Shown here: positions 1 to 5,398 of the stretch, piece after piece
Numbering within the stretch: the stretch's first letter is position 1
Layout: every line of letters starts with the position of its first letter
From: Pseudomonadota bacterium
GTDB lineage: Bacteria; Pseudomonadota; Alphaproteobacteria; Azospirillales; Azospirillaceae
Direction: 5' to 3'
Length of the DNA stretch: 5,398 nt
NCBI GenBank assembly: GCA_023412175.1
Contig: JAEYOB010000799.1
Coordinates: 1-5,398 of the forward strand
Translations under genes and position numbers: made by a program
The notes under the pieces: model-generated
Seen by the model: only the letters and a program-made list of their open reading frames with translations
Told to the model about the DNA's origin: nothing
The model's database searches: none

Positions 1-1
1 G

Positions 2-91
2 GGCGGATCCGCGATCTTCCTCTCAGCCCTGGCCTTCCCCCACCGGCCGGACGAGGTGGAGGCGAAGGCGTCAATGGCCGCGGCGGAGTAG
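2..91 (+). CDS. C-terminal end of an unidentified protein (partial)
   Basis: The second forward frame is open from the left edge to a TAG at 89-91 and gives 29 residues, beginning GGSAIFLSALAFPHR and ending KASMAAAE. Nearly every codon in this frame ends in G or C, as in the other genes here. That is the main reason to accept it as the tail of a real gene entering from the left; another forward frame is also open here but lacks this bias. The tail has a short hydrophobic stretch (AIFLSALAF) followed by a charged, Ala-rich end. It is too short to name a family. The gene converges on pgk, and about 100 bases holding a hairpin terminator separate the two stop codons. Confidence 0.6.
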   Translation, partial: GGSAIFLSALAFPHRPDEVEAKASMAAAE

Positions 92-143
92 GGATGCCGG
101 CTGTCCGGCGGCGCTCGACCCAGCCTGCGGCCAGTTCAAAATG

Positions 144-178
144 AAAAAGCCCTTCTCCTTGATTGGGAGTAGGGCTTT
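144..178 (-). terminator. Rho-independent terminator of pgk
   Basis: An inverted repeat has arms at 146-158 and 166-178. It forms 13 paired positions with one T:T mismatch (154/170) and a 7-base loop. Read on the minus strand it is a stable stem ending in GGGC, followed by TTTTT and then CATTTT: the classic terminator form, 18 bases past the pgk stop codon. On the plus strand the stem is followed by only TTT and then CC, so it may also slow transcription from the left-hand partial gene, but less efficiently. Confidence 0.88.
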
Positions 179-195
179 CCGGTGTCAGGCGTGCC

Positions 196-1398
196 TTACT
201 TCTTCTTCTTCTTCAGCGCCGCCACACCCGGCAGGTCCTTGCCTTCCAGCCATTCCAGGAAGGCGCCGCCGGCGGCGGAGATGTAGGTGAACTTCTCTTC
301 CACGCCGGCGTGGGCCAGCGCCGACACCGTGTCGCCGCCGCCGGCCACCGACAGCAGGCCGCCCTCCGCCGTGCGCTCGGCGACCAGACCGGCCACCGCG
401 TTGGTGCCGGCGTCGAACGGCTGGATCTCGAAGGCGCCGAGCGGGCCGTTCCACACCACCGTCTTGGCGCCCTGGATCTTCAGGCCGAGGAACTCGACCG
501 TCTTCGGGCCGACGTCCAGCGCCATCTCGTCGGCGCCGATGGCCTTCGCGTCCACGTCCCGGCTCGGCGCACCGGCCTTGAACTCCTTGGCGACGATGAA
601 GTCCAGCGGCAGCAGGATCTCGCAGCCGGCCTTCTTCGCCGTCTCCATGATGGCGCGGGCCTGATCGGCCATGTCCTTCTCGCACAAGCTCGCGCCGACA
701 TCGACGCCCTGGGCGTAGAGGAAGGTGTTCGCCATGCCGCCGCCCAGCGCCAGCATGTTCACCCTGCCGACCAGATTGCCGAGCAGGTCGAGCTTGGTGG
801 AGATCTTGGCGCCGCCGACCACGGCGCACACCGGACGCTCGGGCTTCTCCAGCGCCTTGGTCAGCGCCTCCAGCTCCTGCTGCATCAGCCGGCCGGCGGC
901 CGACGGCAGATGGCGGGCGACGCCCTCGGTCGAGGCGTGCGCGCGGTGCGCGGCGGAGAAGGCGTCGTTGACGTAGAGGTCGCCCAGCTCGGCCATCCGC
1001 TTGGCGAAGGCCGGGTCGTTTTTCTCCTCCTCGGCGTGGAAGCGGGTGTTCTCCAGCAGCACCATCTGGCCGGGCTGGGCGGCGGCGATGGCGGCCTGCG
1101 CCTTGTCGCCCACGCAGTCCTCGGCAAACGCCACCTCCTGGCCGACGGCCTTGGAAAGGTCGCCCAGCACTTGGCGCAGCGTGTTCTTGGTGTCCGGCCC
1201 GCCCTTGGGGCGGCCGAAGTGGGAGAGGATCACCACCTTGGCACCCTTCTGCGCCAGCTCCTTCAGCGTCGGCGCCAGACGGTCGATGCGGGTGGTGTCG
1301 GACACCTTGCCGTCCTGCATGGGCACGTTCAGGTCGGCGCGCACCAGCACGGTCTTGCCGCTCACGCTCAGGTCGTCGATGGTGTTGAAGTCGGTCAT
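196..1398 (-). CDS. pgk: Phosphoglycerate kinase
   Basis: This cytosolic enzyme transfers phosphate between 1,3-bisphosphoglycerate and ADP to give 3-phosphoglycerate and ATP in glycolysis. It runs in reverse in gluconeogenesis and the Calvin cycle. The 400 residues fit the bacterial family length. Family landmarks in order are RADLNVP (20-26), SHFGRPKG (59-66), LLENTRF (114-120), [14 protein letters not shown] (144-157), GGAKISTK (195-202), NGPLGAFE (317-324), the nucleotide-site GGGDT (353-357) and [25 protein letters not shown] C-terminal sequence (375-395). The ATG at 1398 was chosen because it gives the normal family N-terminus; an upstream in-frame GTG at 1443 would add 15 unusual residues. 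The Shine-Dalgarno sequence is weak. The protein ends in five lysines, all AAG, just before TAA. The gene looks monocistronic: it is divergent from the methyltransferase and has its own terminator downstream. Confidence 0.97.
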   Translation of the reverse strand: MTDFNTIDDLSVSGKTVLVRADLNVPMQDGKVSDTTRIDRLAPTLKELAQKGAKVVILSHFGRPKGGPDTKNTLRQVLGDLSKAVGQEVAFAEDCVGDKAQAAIAAAQPGQMVLLENTRFHAEEEKNDPAFAKRMAELGDLYVNDAFSAAHRAHASTEGVARHLPSAAGRLMQQELEALTKALEKPERPVCAVVGGAKISTKLDLLGNLVGRVNMLALGGGMANTFLYAQGVDVGASLCEKDMADQARAIMETAKKAGCEILLPLDFIVAKEFKAGAPSRDVDAKAIGADEMALDVGPKTVEFLGLKIQGAKTVVWNGPLGAFEIQPFDAGTNAVAGLVAERTAEGGLLSVAGGGDTVSALAHAGVEEKFTYISAAGGAFLEWLEGKDLPGVAALKKKKK

Positions 1399-1493
1399 GG
1401 CCGCAAACCCCAGAAGGTTCGAATCTGCGGCGCAACGAAGCACAGCATGGGCCGCTTTGCAACGCTGGACGGCGGGGGCAGGCCGTTGGTGCT

Positions 1494-1510
1494 GTGGGGA
1501 CTCGCCCCAC
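1494..1510. repeat. Perfect 6-bp inverted repeat in the divergent pgk/methyltransferase intergenic region
   Basis: GTGGGG (1494-1499) and CCCCAC (1505-1510) pair perfectly around a 5-base loop. The repeat lies 26 bases before the methyltransferase start and about 95 bases before the pgk start on the other strand. It could be an operator half-site pair or a 5'-UTR hairpin, but short GC hairpins are common by chance in this base composition. I see no convincing -35/-10 pair anywhere in 1399-1536, which must hold the promoters of both divergent genes. Confidence 0.35.
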
Positions 1511-1536
1511 CGGATAAGCCCTCCATCTCATAAGCT

Positions 1537-2646
1537 ATGACCGAGCCCCTCCGACGCGACGAGTCCCGACTGCCGGCGCCCGCCGACCCCTGGGGGGTTG
1601 GCCCGGCCGGGCGCATCGCCTACGCCGCGGCCCAGGCCGCCCGCGTGGCGTGGTTCTTCGGCCAGTACGCGCTGGCCGCCCGCATCTCCGGCCCGAACAT
1701 CCCGCGATCCGAACGGCCGCCCAACCTGCGCACTCCCGACACCCGCGGCATCCTGGCCGAGCTGCGCGCCCTGATGGAGCGCGACCTCGCCAACATCGAG
1801 GCGGGCCGCTACCGGATGCCGCACAACCTGATCCCCAGCCCGGCGCGGGTGGTGGCGGACGCCGCCGCCTTCTTCCGCGACCTGCCGGAGGTGCAGCGCC
1901 GCCGCCGCGGCAAGGTCGGCACCGAGGTGCGCGCCAACCCGCCGCCGGGCTCGGAGAATCTCCCGCCCTACTACCGGCAGAACTTCCATTTCCAGACCGA
2001 CGGCTACCTGTCGGAGCGCAGCGCGCGGCTCTACGACCATCAGGTCGAGGTGCTGTTCGGCGGCGGTGCCGACGCCATGCGGCGGCAGGCGCTGGTGCCG
2101 GTCTTCGAGCACCTGAAGAGCCGCACGGTGGCGGAGAGCCGCCTGCTCGACGTCGCGGCGGGGACGGGGCGCTTCCTCACCTTCGTCAAGGACAACTGGC
2201 CGCGGCTGGACACCACCGCGCTCGACCTCTCGCACGCCTATCTGGCCGAAGCGCGGCGCGGTCTGGCGCCGTGGGCGCGCACGACGCGCGTGGTGCAGGC
2301 GGCGGCTGAGGCGCTGCCGCTGCCGGACGCCAGCCAGGACGTGGTCACCTGCATCTACCTCTTCCACGAACTGCCGCGGAAGGTCCGCGCCCAGGTCGCG
2401 GCGGAGTGGGCGCGGGTGCTGAAGCCCGACGGCATCGTCGTCTTCATGGACAGCCTGCAACGGGGCGACAAGCCGGTGATGGACGGGCTGATCGAGCTGT
2501 TTCCGCTGGCCTTCCACGAACCGTTCTACGCCGACTACGCCCGCCAGGATCTGGCCGCCCTGTTCGCGGACGCTGGGCTGAGGGTGCGCTCCTCGACGCC
2601 GGCCTTCATGTCCAAAATCGTCGTGCTGGAGAAATCGCTGTCATAA
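1537..2646 (+). CDS. Class I SAM-dependent methyltransferase with long N-terminal extension
   Basis: A predicted soluble methyltransferase of 369 residues; the substrate is unknown. The C-terminal half is a Rossmann-type (UbiE / Methyltransf_11-like) domain. SAM-binding motif I is LLDVAAGTGRF (203-213), an acidic residue follows strand 2 (D230 in TALDLS), AEALPLPDASQDVV is at 257-270 and the LFHELP stretch at 275-280. The post-motif RVLKPDGIVVFMDS lies at 293-306. Residues 1 to about 190 are not part of the standard fold. They include an Ala-rich segment (25-50), a PNIPRSERPPNLRTPDTRG stretch (53-71) and YYRQNFHFQTDGYLSE (145-160), and I cannot assign them to a named domain. The ATG is fixed by an in-frame TAA at 1531-1533; no good Shine-Dalgarno sequence precedes it. 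The stop codon overlaps a putative Pho box serving the next gene, 80 bases downstream on the same strand. A role in quinone or lipid methylation would be a guess. Confidence 0.88.
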   Translation: MTEPLRRDESRLPAPADPWGVGPAGRIAYAAAQAARVAWFFGQYALAARISGPNIPRSERPPNLRTPDTRGILAELRALMERDLANIEAGRYRMPHNLIPSPARVVADAAAFFRDLPEVQRRRRGKVGTEVRANPPPGSENLPPYYRQNFHFQTDGYLSERSARLYDHQVEVLFGGGADAMRRQALVPVFEHLKSRTVAESRLLDVAAGTGRFLTFVKDNWPRLDTTALDLSHAYLAEARRGLAPWARTTRVVQAAAEALPLPDASQDVVTCIYLFHELPRKVRAQVAAEWARVLKPDGIVVFMDSLQRGDKPVMDGLIELFPLAFHEPFYADYARQDLAALFADAGLRVRSSTPAFMSKIVVLEKSLS

Positions 2647-2655
2647 AACTGCAAT
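2638..2655 (+). promoter_or_regulatory. Putative PhoB-binding site (Pho box)
   Basis: The sequence CTGTCAT-AAAA-CTGCAAT consists of two 7-base direct half-sites starting 11 bases apart (2638 and 2649) with an A-only spacer. The enterobacterial and rhizobial Pho box consensus is two CTGTCAT-like repeats with the same spacing. The first half-site is perfect and the second matches 5 of 7. The site overlaps the last codons of the methyltransferase and lies 71 bases before the CYTH-CHAD start, in an AT-rich island within very GC-rich DNA. In PhoB-type promoters the box replaces the -35 element; the candidate -10 at the expected distance (TAGGCA, 2667-2672) is poor. The match is seen directly, but regulation is inferred. 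Confidence 0.55.
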
Positions 2656-2726
2656 ATATGGCCGGCTAGGCAATGCGGCGGCGTGCGTGTAGAAGAGTCG
2701 GACCCGAAACCAGCCGCTGACGGGCC

Positions 2727-4307
2727 ATGGCCGACGCCGATACCAACCGCGAGACGGAATTGAAGCTGGCCGTGCGGCCGGAGGATTTGGCGGCGCTGCG
2801 GTCGGCACCGGCTCTGTCCTCGGCAACCCGCGCCACGACCAGCGCGCTGGAAAGCGTCTATTACGACACGCCGGATCAGCGCCTTGCGCGCCGGCTGGTC
2901 AGCCTGCGGGTGCGCAAGAAGGGCAAGACCTTCGTTCAGACCCTCAAGGGCCCGCCCTTCGCCGACGGCGGCCTCGGCCGCGCGGAATGGGAATGCCCGG
3001 TGCCCGGCCCCGCCGTCGACCTGTCGCTGATCACCGACGCCGGGGCGCTGGAGCTGCTCGGTTCGGTCGGGGCGGCGGAGTTGCAGCCGATGTTCACCAC
3101 CGCCGTGCAGCGCACGATCCGCGTGCTGAACGGCGGCGATGCGATCATCGAGGTGGCCTTCGACAAGGGCGAGATCCGCACCCCCGACGGCGCCGCCCTG
3201 CCGCTCTGCGAGATGGAGCTGGAGCTGAAGCAGGGCGAGCCGAAGGCGCTGTTCGACCTGGCGCTGGAGCTGGCGAAGGCGGCGCCGCTGCGCGTCGAGT
3301 CGCGCACCAAGGCGGCGCGCGGCTACGCGCTGGCGGCGGGATCCATGGACAAGCCGGTGAAGGCGGAGAAGATCGCGCTGACCCCGGAGGTGACGGTGGA
3401 GGGCGCCCTATGCCGCATCGTCGGCGGCTGCCTTCAGCATTTCTCGGCCAACGAGTCCGCCTCGCTGAAGGGTGAGGATCCGGAGGGCATCCACCAGATG
3501 CGCGTGGCGCTGCGCCGGCTGCGTTCGGCGCTGGTGCTGTTCCGCCCCTTCGTGCCGGCGGAGCAGTACGACTGGATGAAGGGCGAGGTGAAGTGGCTGG
3601 GCGGGCACCTCGGCCCGGCGCGCGACTGGGACGTCTTCCTCGCCGAGCTCCTGGCCCCGGTGCGCGAGGGCGTCGAGCGGACCAACAGCCGCGAGGTGCC
3701 GCTGCTCGACGGTCTCCATGCCCTGGACGCCGCCGCCCGTGCCCGGCGCGAGCGCGCCTATGACGGCGCGCGCGAGGCCATCCTGTCGCCGCGCACGACG
3801 GAGTTCCAACTCCGCCTCGGCGCGTGGCTGGAGGAGAAGGGCTGGCGCGGCCAGCCGGTCAACGAGCAGTCCGTCCGGCTGTTCGAGCCGGTGGGGCAGC
3901 TCGCCGACCAGTTGCTCGCCAAGCGCCACAAGCGGTCGCGCAAGGCCGGGCGGGGCTTCGCCAAGCTGTCGGTGGAGGACCGCCACAAGCTGCGCATCAC
4001 GTTGAAGAAGCTGCGCTACGCCGCCGAGTTCTTCCGCTCGCTGTACGAGGACAAGCCGGCGCGCCGCTACATCCAGCGGCTTGCGGCGTTCCAGGACATG
4101 CTCGGCCACCTGAACGACGTGGCGACGGCGACGCGCCTGCTGCACGACCTGCACGACGACGGCAGCCCCGCCGGCCCCGGCGAGCGCCGCGCCGCCGGTC
4201 TGGTCATCGGCTGGCACGCCCGCGGGGTCGCCGACCTCGAGCCGCACCTGAACGGCCAGTGGGAAGGCTTCACCGACGCCAAGCCGTTCTGGTCGAAGCC
4301 GGCGTAG
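2727..4307 (+). CDS. CYTH-CHAD protein, predicted inorganic triphosphatase / polyphosphate-binding protein
   Basis: A predicted cytoplasmic protein of 526 residues with two domains. The N-terminal CYTH (triphosphate tunnel metalloenzyme) domain covers about 6-205. It has the signature ExExK as ETELK (9-13), YYDTP (45-49), LRVRKK (60-65), QTLKG (71-75), RAEWE (85-89), IEVAFDKGEI (141-150), EMELELK (162-168) and SRTKAARGY (192-200). The tunnel's acidic and basic residues are thus present, so it is probably active. The C-terminal CHAD domain covers about 222-510. It carries HQMRVALRRLRSAL (256-269), LGPARDWDVF (295-304), HKLRITLKKLRYAAEFF (420-436) and LGHLNDVATA (459-468), the conserved His and basic helices that bind polyphosphate. 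The architecture is like E. coli YgiF, which hydrolyses tripolyphosphate. The start is decided by an in-frame TGA at 2718-2720 and by the ETELK motif close behind it. The ribosome binding site is weak. A putative Pho box lies upstream. Confidence 0.93.
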   Translation: MADADTNRETELKLAVRPEDLAALRSAPALSSATRATTSALESVYYDTPDQRLARRLVSLRVRKKGKTFVQTLKGPPFADGGLGRAEWECPVPGPAVDLSLITDAGALELLGSVGAAELQPMFTTAVQRTIRVLNGGDAIIEVAFDKGEIRTPDGAALPLCEMELELKQGEPKALFDLALELAKAAPLRVESRTKAARGYALAAGSMDKPVKAEKIALTPEVTVEGALCRIVGGCLQHFSANESASLKGEDPEGIHQMRVALRRLRSALVLFRPFVPAEQYDWMKGEVKWLGGHLGPARDWDVFLAELLAPVREGVERTNSREVPLLDGLHALDAAARARRERAYDGAREAILSPRTTEFQLRLGAWLEEKGWRGQPVNEQSVRLFEPVGQLADQLLAKRHKRSRKAGRGFAKLSVEDRHKLRITLKKLRYAAEFFRSLYEDKPARRYIQRLAAFQDMLGHLNDVATATRLLHDLHDDGSPAGPGERRAAGLVIGWHARGVADLEPHLNGQWEGFTDAKPFWSKPA

Positions 4308-4312
4308 GGGCA

Positions 4313-4337
4313 GCCCCCTCCCGTTGTGGGAGAGGGC
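4313..4337. repeat. GC-rich hairpin in convergent intergenic gap; possible terminator or dispersed repeat
   Basis: Arms 4313-4322 and 4328-4337 pair at 9 of 10 positions (C:A mismatch at 4317/4333) around the loop GTTGT. The hairpin starts 6 bases after the CYTH-CHAD stop and ends 6 bases before the small membrane protein's stop, so it fills the convergent gap. Neither side has a T-tract, so it is not a standard intrinsic terminator. CCCTCTCCC...GGGAGAGGG-like hairpins recur in intergenic DNA of many alphaproteobacteria, as I recall. It may be such a repeat or an RNA 3'-end stabiliser. Confidence 0.5.
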
Positions 4338-4343
4338 AGGCCG

Positions 4344-4565
4344 TCACCCGTACCGCGGCGGCTCCTCGTGCGCGGTGCCGTGCTGTTGCGCGGCCCGGTC
4401 GTAGTGGCGGCGGATCATCAGGAAGATGTAGCCCACGGCCAGCACCGCGAGCACCCAGCCGCCGACGTAGAACGCTTCGTCCCTGGCGCGCGAGGCGGCC
4501 AGCAGGCCGAGCAGGGCGAGGAGCCCCGCGGCCCCGCCGACGATCCAGTTCCGTACATCCCCCAT
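4344..4565 (-). CDS. Small two-helix membrane protein of unknown function
   Basis: A 73-residue protein with two likely transmembrane helices, at about 7-24 (WIVGGAAGLLALLGLLAA) and 31-51 (AFYVGGWVLAVLAVGYIFLMI). A short charged loop, SRARDE, joins them. The tail, starting RRHYDR, is hydrophilic. By the positive-inside rule both ends are probably cytoplasmic, which makes a membrane hairpin. The ATG at 4565 is preferred over an in-frame ATG at 4598 because a strong AGGAGGAGG Shine-Dalgarno sequence lies just before it. I do not recognise the family. The gene lies 69 bases downstream of the histidine kinase gene on the same strand, so the two may be cotranscribed. It converges with the CYTH-CHAD gene. 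Confidence 0.8.
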   Translation of the reverse strand: MGDVRNWIVGGAAGLLALLGLLAASRARDEAFYVGGWVLAVLAVGYIFLMIRRHYDRAAQQHGTAHEEPPRYG

Positions 4566-4569
4566 GCTT

Positions 4570-4578
4570 CCTCCTCCT
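4570..4578 (-). promoter_or_regulatory. Strong ribosome binding site that decides the small gene's start
   Basis: On the minus strand this reads AGGAGGAGG, containing two overlapping AGGAGG matches to the anti-Shine-Dalgarno sequence, 4 and 7 bases before the ATG at 4565. It is by far the best ribosome binding site in the window. It lies inside the alternative longer reading that would begin at 4598, which argues against that start. Confidence 0.85.
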
Positions 4579-4634
4579 GCTCCCGTTGGTGCTTTCATAT
4601 TACCACCGCAAAGATGGCGATGCCGGACGGCGGG

Positions 4635-5398
4635 TCAATCCACCGGAAGCTCAAGCGCGAACACGGTCCCGCTTCCGGTGCTTTCCACCAGCCGCAGGTC
4701 GCCGCCGTGCGCCCGCGCGATCTCCCGCGCGATGGCAAGGCCCAGCCCGGTGCCCCCCGCCCGTGCCGAGCCTGCGAAGGGCTGGAACAGGTTCTCGCGC
4801 GCCCGCGGCGGCAGGCCGGGGCCGTTGTCCGTCACCGTCAGCACCAGCCGCCCCTCCGCCGTCCGGGCGTCCACCGTCACCGAATCGGCCCCCGCCTGCA
4901 CCGCGTTGCGGCCGAGGTTGGCGAGCGCCCGGACGAGCTGGTCGCCATCGGCCGACAGGGTCAGCCCGGCCGGCACGCGGCTGACCCAGGCAGCCTCCGC
5001 CCGCACTCCGTCCGCCCTAAGCCCTGGCCGCAGCGATGCCGCCACCTCGGCCCCGGCCTCCTCGACCAGCGCGGCCAGCTCCACCCGCGTCCGCCGCAGC
5101 GGCAGCACGCCGTCCTGCGTGTAGGACAGCGTCTGCCCGCACAGGTCCACCGCGCGGTCGAGCGCCGCCATCAGCCGCGGCGTCACCCGGCGGACCTCCG
5201 GGTCGGTGCTCTCGGACAGATGTTCGGAGAGCAGCGCGGCGGTGGACAGGATGCCGCGCAGGTCGTGGTTGATCTTGGTGACCGCTGTGCCGAGCGCGGC
5301 CAGCCGCTCGCGCTGGCGGAGCGCGGTGCGCAGTGTCTCCTGCATGTCGGCCAGCTCCCGCTCGGCGACCCCGATCTCGTCGCGGCGGGGGCCGGGTT
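4635..5398 (-). CDS. Sensor histidine kinase, C-terminal part (runs off right edge)
   Basis: The reading frame is open from the right edge to TGA at 4635, giving 254 codons including the stop, with the start lying outside the window. The first visible residues (RRDEIGVAERELADMQETL) look like the end of a HAMP domain running into a coiled-coil linker. Next is a dimerisation/phosphoacceptor helix with the H-box TKINHDLRGIL; the phosphorylated His is encoded at 5265-5267. The ATPase domain follows, with the N-box LANLGRNAVQAGA, G1 box VTDNGPGLP, F-box LFQPF and G2 box GGTGLGLAIA, and the protein ends ALELPVD. All catalytic motifs are intact and no receiver domain follows. It should be a membrane-anchored kinase of a two-component system, but its sensor domain, signal and response regulator are not visible. 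The H-box lacks the usual HELRTPL proline. An internal ATG at 5345 is not the true start, since the frame continues upstream. Confidence 0.93.
   Translation of the reverse strand, partial: PGPRRDEIGVAERELADMQETLRTALRQRERLAALGTAVTKINHDLRGILSTAALLSEHLSESTDPEVRRVTPRLMAALDRAVDLCGQTLSYTQDGVLPLRRTRVELAALVEEAGAEVAASLRPGLRADGVRAEAAWVSRVPAGLTLSADGDQLVRALANLGRNAVQAGADSVTVDARTAEGRLVLTVTDNGPGLPPRARENLFQPFAGSARAGGTGLGLAIAREIARAHGGDLRLVESTGSGTVFALELPVD

Noticed and set aside
1411..1430. GGTTCGAATC, resembling a tRNA T-loop, upstream of pgk
   Set aside because: The flanks do not form a 5-bp T-stem, and no acceptor, D or anticodon arm can be found around it.
1399..1443. GTG start at 1443 giving a 15-residue N-terminal extension of Pgk
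   Set aside because: The extension is not family-like, and the ATG at 1398 gives the expected Pgk N-terminus and length.
163..1533. Long open frame of 456 codons on the plus strand opposite pgk, plus a minus-strand frame of 448 codons offset from it
   Set aside because: Pgk is unmistakable in the 196-1398 minus frame. The others are low-complexity Arg/Ala/Gly/His-rich shadows typical of GC-rich coding DNA.
1528..2517. Minus-strand open frame of 329 codons opposite the methyltransferase
   Set aside because: Its composition is Arg/His/Gln-rich with no recognisable motif, while the opposite strand encodes a clear SAM-binding domain.
4566..4598. Longer N-terminus for the small membrane protein, starting at ATG 4598
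   Set aside because: The extra 11 residues (MKAPTGAGGGS) are translated from the strong Shine-Dalgarno sequence that serves the ATG at 4565, so the shorter form is more likely.
4599..4640. Possible promoter for the small membrane gene: TTGACC at the kinase stop codon and TAATAT near 4600 (minus strand)
   Set aside because: The two elements are about 30 bases apart, far beyond the normal 16-18 spacing, and no better pair is present.
3408..4984. Large open frames overlapping the CYTH-CHAD gene on both strands (3408-4247 minus, 3824-4984 plus)
   Set aside because: Both are shadows of the CHAD-coding frame and of the downstream minus-strand genes; the products are low-complexity with no domain.
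1..5398. Possible defence island, CRISPR, phage or biosynthetic system
   Set aside because: All recognisable genes are housekeeping or regulatory types. No direct repeat array, integrase, transposase or toxin-antitoxin pair is visible, and no gene shows an obvious shift in base composition.

Overview
The window is GC-rich, with strongly GC-biased third codon positions and divergent or convergent single genes. This, together with the style of the proteins, points to an alphaproteobacterium, most likely of the Rhodospirillales/Azospirillum type. That assignment is inferred from protein style and composition, not from any search. No RNA gene, mobile element, CRISPR array or prophage piece is visible, and most of the region looks like ordinary chromosome.

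Layout from left to right: the last 29 codons of an unidentified plus-strand gene (2-91); a rho-independent terminator (144-178) serving the minus-strand phosphoglycerate kinase gene pgk (196-1398); a 138-base divergent intergenic region; a plus-strand class I SAM-dependent methyltransferase (1537-2646) with a long N-terminal region I do not recognise; a plus-strand CYTH-CHAD fusion protein (2727-4307) of the inorganic triphosphatase / polyphosphate-binding type; a GC-rich hairpin (4313-4337) in the convergent gap; a minus-strand 73-residue two-helix membrane protein (4344-4565); and the C-terminal part of a minus-strand sensor histidine kinase (4635 to the right edge), which lies upstream of the small gene.

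The most interesting signal is a sequence at 2638-2655, overlapping the methyltransferase stop codon. It closely matches a PhoB (Pho box) site: a perfect CTGTCAT half-site, AAAA, then CTGCAAT, with an 11-base period. It points toward the CYTH-CHAD gene. Since CYTH enzymes act on triphosphate or polyphosphate and CHAD domains bind polyphosphate, the site suggests that this gene belongs to the phosphate-starvation regulon. This is a hypothesis from sequence only; the matching -10 element is weak.

I did not find convincing evidence of a wholly new system. Secondary points of interest are the pentalysine (AAG)5 tail of Pgk, the unclassified N-terminal half of the methyltransferase, and the histidine kinase with a proline-less H-box sitting next to a small membrane hairpin protein.
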